From Actinobacteria bacterium casp-actino2 (lineage in GTDB: Bacteria > Actinomycetota > Acidimicrobiia > Acidimicrobiales > Ilumatobacteraceae): a DNA stretch of 32,328 nucleotides. A program made the translations under genes and the position numbers. The stretch lies in the NCBI GenBank assembly GCA_001510335.1, contig LFFB01000007.1, positions 1 through 32,328 on the forward strand, read 5' to 3'. Shown piece by piece: positions 7,437 to 15,240 of this stretch (its first letter is position 1; the number at the start of each line of letters is the position of its first letter). Below the pieces are notes generated by a model that was given only the letters and a program-made list of their open reading frames with translations, did not search any database and was not told the DNA's origin.

Positions 7437-7718
7437 TTGCGGTTACCTATTTTCGTATTACAATATTCTGAAGTTCATATCCACCCTTCCGCCTTTAAAC
7501 ATGGGCAGTCAGTTTCAGATATTCAACACGGCCTCAACTTCTCTCGCCATCACTTCCGTATTGAGGACTCTTACGAACCGGCGCGAATTTTGATCATTGG
7601 ACCAGATACACATGGAAATTTTCTTGAACTCATCGGGATCGTTACCAACAAAGATGAACTGCTCATCATTCATTCAATGTTCCTTCGTCAACAATTTCAT
7701 CCTCTCCTAGAAAGATAA
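7437..7718 (+). CDS. Putative toxin of a type II toxin-antitoxin pair
   Basis: A small basic protein (93 residues from the TTG at 7437). It has a conserved-looking core VHIHPSAFKHG, then a helix SDIQHGLNF, strands RILIIGPDTHGNFLELIGIV and a C-terminal LLIIHSMFLRQQF. The H..SA.KHG opening and the GPD.....LEL strand pair resemble BrnT/DUF4258-like RNase toxins, which inhibit translation until bound by antitoxin; the assignment rests on this pattern and the neighbour. The next gene, 6 bp downstream, encodes a ribbon-helix-helix protein. The start is uncertain: TTG 7437 has AAAAGG 6 nt upstream, GTG 7404/7407 would add a lysine-rich stretch, and ATG 7326 overlaps the divergent SDR gene. Confidence 0.65.
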   Translation: MRLPIFVLQYSEVHIHPSAFKHGQSVSDIQHGLNFSRHHFRIEDSYEPARILIIGPDTHGNFLELIGIVTNKDELLIIHSMFLRQQFHPLLER

Positions 7719-7724
7719 CCAGCC

Positions 7725-8003
7725 ATGAAGAAAACAAATCCTCACTATGTGCTTAAGAGTGGCCGAGTTATCAACGATGACAAAATAGAAAAGTTGTCAG
7801 CCAAAATCGAGCACGAACAATTTGACCTTTCGCAGATCAAACGACTCAGAGGTCGTCCTCGACTTGGAAAAGACCCTTCAGTCATTATTCCGGTCAGACT
7901 CGATACAGATTTGGTTGACGAATTGGATCTTCGAGTGCACGATTCAGGTCAAACCCGCAGTGAGGTTATTCGACTCGCATTGAAGCGCTACCTAGCGTCA
8001 TAG
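7725..8003 (+). CDS. Ribbon-helix-helix (CopG-like) antitoxin
   Basis: A 92-residue protein with a C-terminal ribbon-helix-helix DNA-binding domain at about 53-91: the strand VIIPVRLD, helix DLVDELDLRVHDSG and helix TRSEVIRLALKRYL. The charged N-terminal half (KIEKLSAKIEHEQF and the GRPR-containing linker at about 43-46) would be the flexible toxin-neutralising region. In known systems such proteins bind the toxin and repress their own promoter as dimers. The gene order, toxin first with a 6-bp gap, resembles the brnTA and higBA arrangement. Which toxin residues it covers cannot be read from sequence. Confidence 0.75.
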   Translation: MKKTNPHYVLKSGRVINDDKIEKLSAKIEHEQFDLSQIKRLRGRPRLGKDPSVIIPVRLDTDLVDELDLRVHDSGQTRSEVIRLALKRYLAS

Positions 8004-8060
8004 AGCAAACAATTTGTTGAGCATTCGCTACTTCTGCTCCTAACAAGGCATCATAGAAAG

Positions 8061-9287
8061 ATGGATCAGCAAACTTCTCCGCTCTCAGGAATTCGAGTCC
8101 TTGACTTGACGCGAGTTCTTGCTGGTCCACATTGCGGTCGTATGTTGTGCGATTACGGCGCTGAAGTCATCAAAGTAGAACCACCCGACGGCGACCTCAC
8201 TCGATTCTCGAGTCCACGGGTCGGATCGCTTGCGACGTACTTCATTCAACAAAATGCCGGCAAGAAATGCATCAGTCTTGATTTGTCGACATCAGAAGGG
8301 GCCGACATCTTTCGCCGTCTCGCGGCAGAGAGCGATGTTGTTCTTGAGAACTATCGTGCCGGCGTCATGGATCGACTCGGTCTCGGTTACGAAACACTGG
8401 CAAAGATCAACCCACGACTGATCTATGCCTCAATCAGTGGTTACGGAGCTGATGGACCGTGGGTACATCGGCGGGCCTATGCAACAGTGATTGGCGCCGA
8501 AAGCGGAATGACACGCATGCAGGGCGACGCACGTGGTGGCGATTATTCCAATGATCCTTGGTCGCACGCTGACACCTACACTGCCCTTGAGATGACGACG
8601 GCAATTCTTGCTGCGCTGTTTCAACGCCAACGTTCAGGACAAGGTGAACGCATTGATGTCTCAATGGCCGAAACAATGTTGTACATCAACGAACATGTGC
8701 ACGATGAGTTGTATGACGGAGTCGTTGATCCCAACTGGATTCGATCATTCCAACCCGGCGACTATCCCATCATGCAAGTTGCCGATGGCAGCACGGTTGT
8801 CATTAGTGGCCACCCTGCCGAACGCGGAACTTTTGAAATCATCGTGAACACGATGGATCGACCTAAACTTTTAACCGATCCTCGATTTGCTGATGTGCAG
8901 ACGCGCCTTCGCAACTTGGGTGCACTGCAAGATGAAATGCGAAATTGGGCAATGACCTTGCCAAACGCGCAAGCCTTCGAAGATCACTGTGCCCAATTTG
9001 GATTAGCCGTTGGGATCATGCGCAGCGTTCGAGAATTAGCGGAAAGTGAGTGGGCGACAGCGCGAGGTGCGATCACCAGAGTTCCCGACCGAGTAGGTGG
9101 CGAAGTCCGTATTCCAAATGCCCCGTGGCACTTTGCGAATAGCCATGTCGGAACTTCTGGCGAGCCGCGCTATCGCGGTGAGGATAATCGCAACGTGCTT
9201 CGCGACATCTTGAATATGGGTGACGACGAAATCAGCGCTCTTGAGACAAATAACGTCCTGTCAAGCCGTATACCGAAAAAACCTTAA
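8061..9287 (+). CDS. Type III (CaiB/BaiF) acyl-CoA transferase
   Basis: A family III CoA-transferase of 408 residues, moving CoA between carboxylic acids in the cytosol. The N-terminal signature is complete: LSGIRVLDLTRVLAGPHCGRMLCDYGAEVIKVEPP at about 8-42 (first half RVLDLTRVLAGP, second half YGAEVIKVE). It continues with a KKCISLDL strand at 68-74, NYRAGVMDRLGL at 97-108 and ISGYGADGPW at 125-134. D171 in HADTYTAL aligns with the catalytic aspartate of the family, followed by RQRSGQGERIDVSM. The substrate is not evident; such enzymes often serve breakdown of steroids, fatty acids or branched acids. No strong Shine-Dalgarno precedes ATG 8061. The 3' end overlaps the YczE-like gene by 4 bp. 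Confidence 0.93.
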   Translation: MDQQTSPLSGIRVLDLTRVLAGPHCGRMLCDYGAEVIKVEPPDGDLTRFSSPRVGSLATYFIQQNAGKKCISLDLSTSEGADIFRRLAAESDVVLENYRAGVMDRLGLGYETLAKINPRLIYASISGYGADGPWVHRRAYATVIGAESGMTRMQGDARGGDYSNDPWSHADTYTALEMTTAILAALFQRQRSGQGERIDVSMAETMLYINEHVHDELYDGVVDPNWIRSFQPGDYPIMQVADGSTVVISGHPAERGTFEIIVNTMDRPKLLTDPRFADVQTRLRNLGALQDEMRNWAMTLPNAQAFEDHCAQFGLAVGIMRSVRELAESEWATARGAITRVPDRVGGEVRIPNAPWHFANSHVGTSGEPRYRGEDNRNVLRDILNMGDDEISALETNNVLSSRIPKKP

Positions 9288-9931
9288 GCATCAATCCCTG
9301 TTGGTTGCTGAATCACGTCGGTTCCCATAAATCGCACCATTGGTGGCAACGTCCGTGCCAAGACCGGTCCGGTCAAAATGACAAACAGAATTGTGCCGAT
9401 TCCAATTTGTCCGCCGAGCAATATGCCAGCAGTAACGACTGCACCTTCAATGCCCCATCGTCCAACTTGCATACTTAAACCTTTGTCATTGAGGCCAAGC
9501 ATCAGAAGCTCCATTGGGCCAGTACCGAGCGTTGTCGCGACTCCCACAGAAATCGCGGAATACAACAATGCCATTCCTACAACCATCATCACTACGCGCC
9601 AAATCATCAGTTCTGGTTCGGGCATCAGTGGCAAAACAATGTTCACCACCTGACCAACTAAAACGGTTCCTATCAAAGTTCCCCAATTTGGTGGACGCTT
9701 GACTGCAATTGCAAACAGAGTGAAGAGCGCGCCGCTAATCCAACCCATCGTGCCAACGCCGATATTGAGTTGCTTTGCTCCACCAGTTGAGAGCACATCA
9801 GCCGGCGCAACTCCAAGGTGAGCTGACACCATCATGGAGATACCAGTACCGAGCATCACGATGGCAAGCAACAAAGCGGCCGCACGAAAACGAAACGATT
9901 TCTTTTCAGTTGTCGTTTCGTGTTGAGTCAC
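9284..9931 (-). CDS. YczE/YyaS/YitT-family membrane protein
   Basis: A polytopic membrane protein of 215 residues with about five hydrophobic segments: 17-37 (AALLLAIVMLGTGISMMVS), about 62-77, 84-102, 110-132 and 160-187. The sequence SAHLGVAPADVLSTGGAKQ after TM1 and the glycine-rich TTLGTGPMELLMLGL stretch match the YczE group, whose biochemical role is poorly defined; one member affects surfactin production. The start is GTG 9931, with a TAGTGT -10-like box ending 6 nt upstream, suggesting a leaderless message. It converges on the CoA-transferase with a 4-bp overlap. Confidence 0.8.
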   Translation of the reverse strand: MTQHETTTEKKSFRFRAAALLLAIVMLGTGISMMVSAHLGVAPADVLSTGGAKQLNIGVGTMGWISGALFTLFAIAVKRPPNWGTLIGTVLVGQVVNIVLPLMPEPELMIWRVVMMVVGMALLYSAISVGVATTLGTGPMELLMLGLNDKGLSMQVGRWGIEGAVVTAGILLGGQIGIGTILFVILTGPVLARTLPPMVRFMGTDVIQQPTGIDA

Positions 9932-9937
9932 CCAACC

Positions 9938-9943
9938 ACACTA
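9938..9943 (-). promoter_or_regulatory. -10 box TAGTGT for a leaderless GTG start (YczE-like gene)
   Basis: On the minus strand TAGTGT fits TANNNT and ends 6 nt before GTG 9931. No Shine-Dalgarno is present. No convincing -35 was found. Confidence 0.35.
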
Positions 9944-10028
9944 GGTGCTCTCCCACAACATCCATTGTGATTCTGGTGTTGATTTAGTTGGCATATCCAA
10001 ATAAAACGACACCGAAATCACAAATGAG

Positions 10029-10793
10029 TTAGATCTTTTTGGGGGGACGAGGGAAGAAAGGACTCGTTCGGGCAATATAAGCGTCATAACCTTCACGGCG
10101 CTTCTTCAATGACTTCTCTAACAAAGTCACACCACTCACACGACGCAAGAAATATGTCATGACCGCGGCCCCGATAAAGCCCCAGGCTCCACTTCCTGTT
10201 TCGGCGGCAACAATCGCGATTCCCCACCATACACATGAATCACCGAAATAATTTGGGTGACGAGTGAACTTCCACAGTCCTTGATCCATCACTTTGCAGG
10301 CGTTAGACGCATCACCCTTAAAGCGCGCGAGTTGTGCATCGCCAACAACTTCAAAGAACAAACCGATCAAATACACAGCAATTCCTACGAAAGCAATGAA
10401 TCCGACTTTCGGTGTGGCATCTGATTCACCAATCTGAACCGGCAACGACACAATCCACATCAATGTTCCCTGTAAACCGAAAACAGTTACCAAACTAATG
10501 ATGGGAAATCGAGGTCCCCAATGTTTACGCATCGCTCGGTAGCGAAAATCCTCACCATGGCCCGAATTGCGCCACAACAAATACAGACCGAGTCGCAAAC
10601 CCCAAACTGTCGTCATCACAGTCAAGATCCATTGGCGGACGTTGTCACCATCGGCAACGACACGTGAAATCCAAGCCACTAAGACAAAACCAAGCCCCCA
10701 CACAATGTCGACGATGGACGCATTCTTTTTGATCAAACTAACAATCCAAGTTGTCACCATTAAGGCAACAATTCCTATGGCCGAACTCAACAT
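10029..10793 (-). CDS. DUF1295 / steroid 5-alpha-reductase-like membrane enzyme
   Basis: A multi-pass membrane protein of 254 residues in the DUF1295 family, related to steroid 5-alpha-reductase and isoprenylcysteine methyltransferase C-terminal domains. The diagnostic C-terminal block is GLWKFTRHPNYFGD at 172-185, followed by the ending LLEKSLKKRREGYDAYIAR and TSPFFPRPPK. About six hydrophobic segments precede and surround it. The reaction is probably NADPH- or SAM-dependent modification of a lipid; the substrate is unknown. I prefer ATG 10793, 4 bp after the acyltransferase stop with GGTGA upstream, over ATG 10826, which lies inside the acyltransferase gene. It is likely co-transcribed with the acyltransferase. 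Confidence 0.85.
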   Translation of the reverse strand: MLSSAIGIVALMVTTWIVSLIKKNASIVDIVWGLGFVLVAWISRVVADGDNVRQWILTVMTTVWGLRLGLYLLWRNSGHGEDFRYRAMRKHWGPRFPIISLVTVFGLQGTLMWIVSLPVQIGESDATPKVGFIAFVGIAVYLIGLFFEVVGDAQLARFKGDASNACKVMDQGLWKFTRHPNYFGDSCVWWGIAIVAAETGSGAWGFIGAAVMTYFLRRVSGVTLLEKSLKKRREGYDAYIARTSPFFPRPPKKI

Positions 10794-10797
10794 CACT

Positions 10798-11805
10798 TCA
10801 CCCACGATGATTTCTCCCCATCTCATGTCTTGCTTTTAGCGCTTCATCAACTTCGCGATCCATGTGCATCCACTCACTATCTAACCACTTTGTTAACTCG
10901 TCGGTGTCAGTGATTGAGTTACCTGGAATTGAAGTACGGTCGACGCGACGCAAATGAAAGCGAATCGGTGCCATGCGAGAAGAAATCGCGCGCAAGATTC
11001 CGCCAAAAGTATCAAGACCTTCAAAACCAACGTGCCAGGCGAAGACAACATTGGCACTTGGACTACCTCGCAACATGGCCGCCGCACCAGCCGGTCTCGG
11101 AGGTAGCAAATGCTTCATCTCTTGCAAACGATCGGCACGGGCCGAGTCATTGAGAGCGATTTTCTCAATTGCCCGCTTGCGCTTCTTATCATTAGCGCGA
11201 GTGCCCTCAGGGAAAATGATCCCAACGGTCGACGCGTCAATATCTGTCACTAACGTTTCAAGTGCCAGTAGCTCGGGCGTTGAGTCAGTTGCGTTGCGAT
11301 CAAGAAAATGATTGGGCAAACGTTGACCCACGACATCAAGACATGGATCGGCCAAGAGTTCGCGTTTCAACACATACCGCGGATTCATCTGTGCGAGCGT
11401 CGTCACGACATAAGCCGAGACCAACGAATCAGCCAAACTCGCGTGGCGGGCAAACATTAAAACCGGTCCAGGTTTCAATGCATCAATGTTTTCAACCTCA
11501 ACCGAAAAACCACATGTTGCTTTCAATGATCGTAAGAGTCGATCGGCCCACCACCGCTGCAGGGCGTAATGCTTTGGCAAGTTCTTGCTTTGTCCAGTCA
11601 GCCAATAAAACGCTGAGCACACAACTCCGACTGTTTCGAGCCAAGCCCAACACACCGCGAACGACAGCAGACGCGCCAATGGAAAACGCCACTTCCAACG
11701 GCACGCATCAATCACCAATACGAGTGGCAACCACATGGGTATCGCCACTGTCAAAATCACCGCGCCAAGAATCAGCCCCGTCATGCTGATCAGGCGGCGC
11801 TTCAT
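10798..11805 (-). CDS. PlsC-like 1-acyl-glycerol-3-phosphate acyltransferase family protein
   Basis: A membrane-associated acyltransferase of 335 residues that transfers acyl chains to a glycerophospholipid or similar acceptor. The N-terminus has two hydrophobic segments (about 7-33 and 43-68). The catalytic HX4D box is HASLAD, H121 to D126. The acceptor motif FPEGTR is at 198-203, followed by the basic helix DKKRKRAIEKIA. The C-terminal third (WHVGFEGLDTFGGILRAI) is longer than in housekeeping PlsC proteins, as in the LpxA-unrelated family members often found near lipid-modifying genes. ATG 11805 follows a TACGCT box by 6 nt. It lies between two DUF1295 genes, one co-directional and one divergent. 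Confidence 0.87.
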   Translation of the reverse strand: MKRRLISMTGLILGAVILTVAIPMWLPLVLVIDACRWKWRFPLARLLSFAVCWAWLETVGVVCSAFYWLTGQSKNLPKHYALQRWWADRLLRSLKATCGFSVEVENIDALKPGPVLMFARHASLADSLVSAYVVTTLAQMNPRYVLKRELLADPCLDVVGQRLPNHFLDRNATDSTPELLALETLVTDIDASTVGIIFPEGTRANDKKRKRAIEKIALNDSARADRLQEMKHLLPPRPAGAAAMLRGSPSANVVFAWHVGFEGLDTFGGILRAISSRMAPIRFHLRRVDRTSIPGNSITDTDELTKWLDSEWMHMDREVDEALKARHEMGRNHRG

Positions 11806-11811
11806 GTCACA

Positions 11812-11817
11812 AGCGTA
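11812..11817 (-). promoter_or_regulatory. -10 box TACGCT for a leaderless acyltransferase transcript
   Basis: On the minus strand TACGCT fits TANNNT and ends 6 nt before ATG 11805. The intervening TGTGAC is not a Shine-Dalgarno sequence. Confidence 0.4.
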
Positions 11818-11880
11818 GATCTCAGTGGACCCCTACGAGAGACGCAGAACCCGTTAATCATCGGGTCGTTCGGTCAAGAT

Positions 11881-12786
11881 GTGGGTATGAATTCTTCTCG
11901 CGCATCCTCGTGGACCCGCTCGCGATCCTTCGCCTTGATAGTTGTTCTCTATCTTGTGGCTGTTGCTGGGTCATTGCTCATCGCGTCAATCATTGGTTCA
12001 GACCACCCCGTCAAGGGCCTCATCTGGGGATACGTCGCGTCGGTTGCGTTTTTATACATCGCCAGCCAAATCGTCGGCAATGGTTCAACCTTTGATGCCT
12101 GGTGGAGCGTGATGCCCCCAAGTTTTGCCATCTGGTTCTGCATCGTGCTTGATGACCCTGGACTTTTCAGCGACGCTGACCTGCGCCGTCTGGCGGTGGC
12201 GGTATGCGCCACGCTGTGGGGCGTACGTCTCACGGCAAACTGGGCCATCGGCTGGACCGGACTCGATCACGAAGACTGGCGTTACAGCATGCTGTACGAG
12301 ACCGCGCCCATGCCGCGCTGGGCCGTCAGTCTGACCTCGGTTCACCTGTTCCCAATGATCGTGGTCACCTTGGGTTCAATTCCGATGGCCATTGTGGCCT
12401 CGCATTCCGATCGAAGTTTTGGAGTACTGGACGGCACTGCGATTGTTGTCGCCCTCACTGGAGTAGCCCTTCAACAGTTCGCCGACCTTGATTTACGCCG
12501 TTTCAACCGCACCAAACAACCCGGTGATGTTCTCAATACTGGACTCTGGTCGCGATCACGCCATCCCAACTATTTAGGGGAAATGTGCTGGTGGTGGTCG
12601 CTTTTTATCTTCGTCCTTGCCGCCGAACCGGGTTCGTGGTGGGCTGGTGTCGGTGCCTTATCCATGACCGTCATGTTTTTTGCGGCCAGTATCCCAATCG
12701 CCGAAAAGCGCAGCGCCGAACGTCGCCCAGGTTGGGAGGCCTATCAGGCCAGCACCCCCATGGTCTTCCCCCGCCTTCGTAAATAG
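11881..12786 (+). CDS. Second DUF1295-family membrane enzyme
   Basis: A 301-residue multi-pass membrane protein, distantly related to the DUF1295 protein at 10029-10793. It carries the same signature, GLWSRSRHPNYLGE at 221-234, and an ending of the same type (EKRSAERRPGWEAYQ, then STPMVFPR). Hydrophobic segments lie at about 17-37, 44-64, 79-91, 138-162, 170-185 and 236-268. The role is inferred as lipid or steroid-like ring reduction or methylation; the substrate is unknown. GTG 11881 and ATG 11887 are both possible starts; CAAGAT lies 6 nt before ATG 11887. It is divergent from the acyltransferase across 75 bp, so one regulatory region could serve both paralogues. Confidence 0.84.
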   Translation: MGMNSSRASSWTRSRSFALIVVLYLVAVAGSLLIASIIGSDHPVKGLIWGYVASVAFLYIASQIVGNGSTFDAWWSVMPPSFAIWFCIVLDDPGLFSDADLRRLAVAVCATLWGVRLTANWAIGWTGLDHEDWRYSMLYETAPMPRWAVSLTSVHLFPMIVVTLGSIPMAIVASHSDRSFGVLDGTAIVVALTGVALQQFADLDLRRFNRTKQPGDVLNTGLWSRSRHPNYLGEMCWWWSLFIFVLAAEPGSWWAGVGALSMTVMFFAASIPIAEKRSAERRPGWEAYQASTPMVFPRLRK

Positions 12787-12802
12787 TGTCAAGTTAGTTG
12801 GG

Positions 12803-12844
12803 ATGTCAACCGATACAACAGGGTGCTTATTGCGACGACTGTGA
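12803..12844 (+). other. Thirteen-codon upstream ORF overlapping the GGDEF-EAL start
   Basis: ATG 12803 opens a 13-codon frame ending in TGA at 12842-12844, which overlaps GTG 12841 in the frame of the GGDEF-EAL gene as GTGA. It could be a coupled leader peptide. Alternatively it is the true N-terminus in shifted frame: one extra G in the GGG run at 12821-12823 would join it to the main frame. The evidence is positional only. Confidence 0.25.
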
Positions 12845-14301
12845 TTCCGGCCCTTCTGTTGGCCGTCGCTTTGCTCACTGTCGTCAGCATCGCCAACTTG
12901 TTACGTCAACACTCACGCACTCAACGACTTGTCGTCAGTTTGCGGTCCGAACAAGAACAGCTCGCCCAAGCCAATGACCGCTTGGCCCATGTTGCCTCCC
13001 ACGACTCGTTAACTGAACTTCTCAATCGTCACGGAATTATCGAACACCTCGAACGCGCCATCGCCCACAGTCGCGATTCACACAAGATCGCCGTCCTGTT
13101 CATGGATGTCGATCGCTTTAAGAGCATCAACGATTCACTTGGTCACGGGGCGGGCGATCAACTTCTGCAAGTGATGGGACGCCGTATTCGCACAGTGATG
13201 CCATCTGGTTGTGTTGCCGGACGTCTCGGCGGTGATGAGTTCGTCATTGTGATTGACGAGGCATCGGACATATCTCGAGTTTCCGACATTGCACATCGTC
13301 TCGCTCAGGTCATGAGTGAACCCCTTGAACTCAGTGGTCGCCTTGTACGAATTTCAGTCAGCATTGGCGTAGCAATCGGACCCGACGCCAATGACACCGC
13401 AAGTGAACTCATCGGCTTTGCCAACGTTGCTCTACATCGCGCCAAAGACGCCGGTCGTGATCGTATTGAGATCTTCACTTCAGATATTCGCGTTGAAATG
13501 CAACGACGCGCTGCTGAAGAACGTTCACTTCGTCTTGCTATTGATGCCGGCGATGTTGTTCCATTCTTTCAACCAGAGTTTGATGCCAACACTGGCCAAA
13601 TAATTGGCACTGAAATTTTGGCGCGATGGATTCGACGCGACGGATCTATCACGAGTGCAGGTGCGATGCTCACGATGGCCGAAGACGCCAGCACACTTGA
13701 ACGACTGACATCAGTCATCATGCAACAATCACGGCCCGTGATTCGTCGCTTGGTGGCACTCGGGCTCCCAACCGGATTTCGATTCCGCGTCAACTTGCCC
13801 CACCGTTGTACTCCACGCGCGTGGCGTGATGGCCAAGTGGCCTCTTACTTCACAGGTATTGATCCGAGCATGTTGACACTTGATGTCTACGAGACTGCGA
13901 TGTTCAGCGATCTCGTTGGAGCTGCTGGGGTGCTGACCGAGATGCGTCAACTCGGCGCTCGCGTTTGTCTGGAGGATGCCGGCCGCGGTGGTGGGTCTTT
14001 GTCAATGTTGCGCTCACTTCCACTTGATGAAGTACGCGTCGATCGTCTTCATGTTGACGCTCTCACGTCTCATGCCAGCGATCGCGCTGTTGTTCGCGCC
14101 ATGGTCAATTTGGCAAAAGACCTCGGTATCAGCATTTCTGCTGACGGGGTTGAAAGCGGAGCCCAGGCCGATGCGCTTCTTGCACTTGGGTGTACGACTC
14201 ATCAGGGGCACCTCTACTCACCAGCGATTACCGCATCAGCACTTGAGGACATGATCTTAAAAATAACCGCAGACCGCGCTACTGACGGTCTGATGGCGTA
14301 G
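12823..14301 (+). CDS. Membrane-anchored GGDEF-EAL protein with altered EAL domain
   Basis: A cyclic-di-GMP signalling protein of 492 residues. One N-terminal membrane segment (about 5-27) and a short coiled-coil-like stretch (36-57) lead into a GGDEF domain at about 60-222. Its GGDEF motif at 136-140 is intact, so diguanylate cyclase activity is possible; the RxxD inhibitory site is absent. The EAL domain (about 235-480) reads EIL at 264-266. It keeps N324, E357 and Q461, but the usual DDFG is EDAG (384-387), the catalytic lysine is R405 and the AEGVE glutamate is D441. Phosphodiesterase activity is therefore doubtful and c-di-GMP sensing possible. The start is uncertain: GTG 12823, GTG 12841, or ATG 12803 if one G is missing. 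Confidence 0.9.
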   Translation: MLIATTVIPALLLAVALLTVVSIANLLRQHSRTQRLVVSLRSEQEQLAQANDRLAHVASHDSLTELLNRHGIIEHLERAIAHSRDSHKIAVLFMDVDRFKSINDSLGHGAGDQLLQVMGRRIRTVMPSGCVAGRLGGDEFVIVIDEASDISRVSDIAHRLAQVMSEPLELSGRLVRISVSIGVAIGPDANDTASELIGFANVALHRAKDAGRDRIEIFTSDIRVEMQRRAAEERSLRLAIDAGDVVPFFQPEFDANTGQIIGTEILARWIRRDGSITSAGAMLTMAEDASTLERLTSVIMQQSRPVIRRLVALGLPTGFRFRVNLPHRCTPRAWRDGQVASYFTGIDPSMLTLDVYETAMFSDLVGAAGVLTEMRQLGARVCLEDAGRGGGSLSMLRSLPLDEVRVDRLHVDALTSHASDRAVVRAMVNLAKDLGISISADGVESGAQADALLALGCTTHQGHLYSPAITASALEDMILKITADRATDGLMA

Positions 14302-14343
14302 CGTTTCCCATTCGTGTAGCCGAAAAAACTTGGGATCATATGG

Positions 14344-15240
14344 ATGCTCATCAGCGCAAGTGCGTATTCGATGTTCACCATCTTCGGCAAAACCGTTCTC
14401 AAAGAACTTGACGCCATTGACGTTCTTCTGTGGCGTTTCTTCATCGCTGTTCCGGTCGCGTGGATTTTTACTGTCGTACGCCACCGACGTGGTGGTCCCA
14501 GCCCATTTTCGGTGGCCTGGAAACCACGGTTCGCAGCCGGCTTAGTTTTCGGTTCAGTTTCATGGTTGGGTTTTACAGCCCTTGACCGCATGCCTGGTGC
14601 GTTATACATCGTCATCATTTACACCTATCCAGCTATGGTCGCAGTTGGTGCATCGCTGTTGGGAAGATCAGCATCAAAACATGTGTGGATTGCAGTTGCA
14701 ATCACTCTCGTAGGTATCGCACTCACGGTTCCCGAAGTTCTTGATGGTGCTGGTGGCGCGACAATACTTGGACTCATTCTCACTCTTGGTAATGCTGTGA
14801 TGTACGCGGCGTACATGATCTTGAGTGAACGCCTCGTGAGAGGAGATCAAGCCTGCGACGGACTCGTGGCATCCGCATGGAGTTTGACAGGTTCTTTGGT
14901 CTTTGCAGTTGTCATTGCAATCTTCAAATGGCCACCCGATTTCCCCGCCACTTTCAACGGCGCGAGTTCAATGGTTGGTCTCGCTTTAATCAGCACAGTT
15001 ATTGCCAGTATGGGATTTTTCTTAGGAGTTCGTCATCTCGGTCCGGCGTCAGCCGCGCTTGTCGCAACCACCGAACCAGTTCTCACGTTAATTTGGGTTG
15101 TTCTCATTCTCGGAGATTCGCTCAAAGCAATTCAGTTACTTGGTGCTGCCCTCGTGATTATTGGTGTGGTGTGGTCGCAACATACTCCTCCTGAAATAGT
15201 CAACAACAAAAACACCGACGCTCATCCAACGAGCGCCTGA
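14344..15240 (+). CDS. EamA-family (DMT superfamily) transporter
   Basis: A drug/metabolite transporter-type inner-membrane permease of 298 residues with about ten hydrophobic segments and two EamA repeats. The first repeat ends near VAITLVGIALTVPEV. The second begins with LGLILTLGNAVMYAAYMILSE and includes GVRHLGPASAALVATTEPV, with the typical Pro-containing helix before the last pair. The family exports amino acids, metabolites or drugs; the substrate is unknown. It lies 42 bp after the GGDEF-EAL gene on the same strand and may share its message. No clear Shine-Dalgarno precedes ATG 14344. Its 3' end overlaps the convergent secreted-protein gene by 19 bp. Confidence 0.9.
   Translation: MLISASAYSMFTIFGKTVLKELDAIDVLLWRFFIAVPVAWIFTVVRHRRGGPSPFSVAWKPRFAAGLVFGSVSWLGFTALDRMPGALYIVIIYTYPAMVAVGASLLGRSASKHVWIAVAITLVGIALTVPEVLDGAGGATILGLILTLGNAVMYAAYMILSERLVRGDQACDGLVASAWSLTGSLVFAVVIAIFKWPPDFPATFNGASSMVGLALISTVIASMGFFLGVRHLGPASAALVATTEPVLTLIWVVLILGDSLKAIQLLGAALVIIGVVWSQHTPPEIVNNKNTDAHPTSA

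Noticed and set aside
7459-7464. TACAAT as a -10 box for the toxin gene
   Set aside because: It lies within the likely coding region and no start codon follows before the conserved VHIHPSA segment.
11262-11789. 175-codon plus-strand open frame
   Set aside because: It is antisense to the acyltransferase, whose HX4D and FPEGTR motifs are intact.
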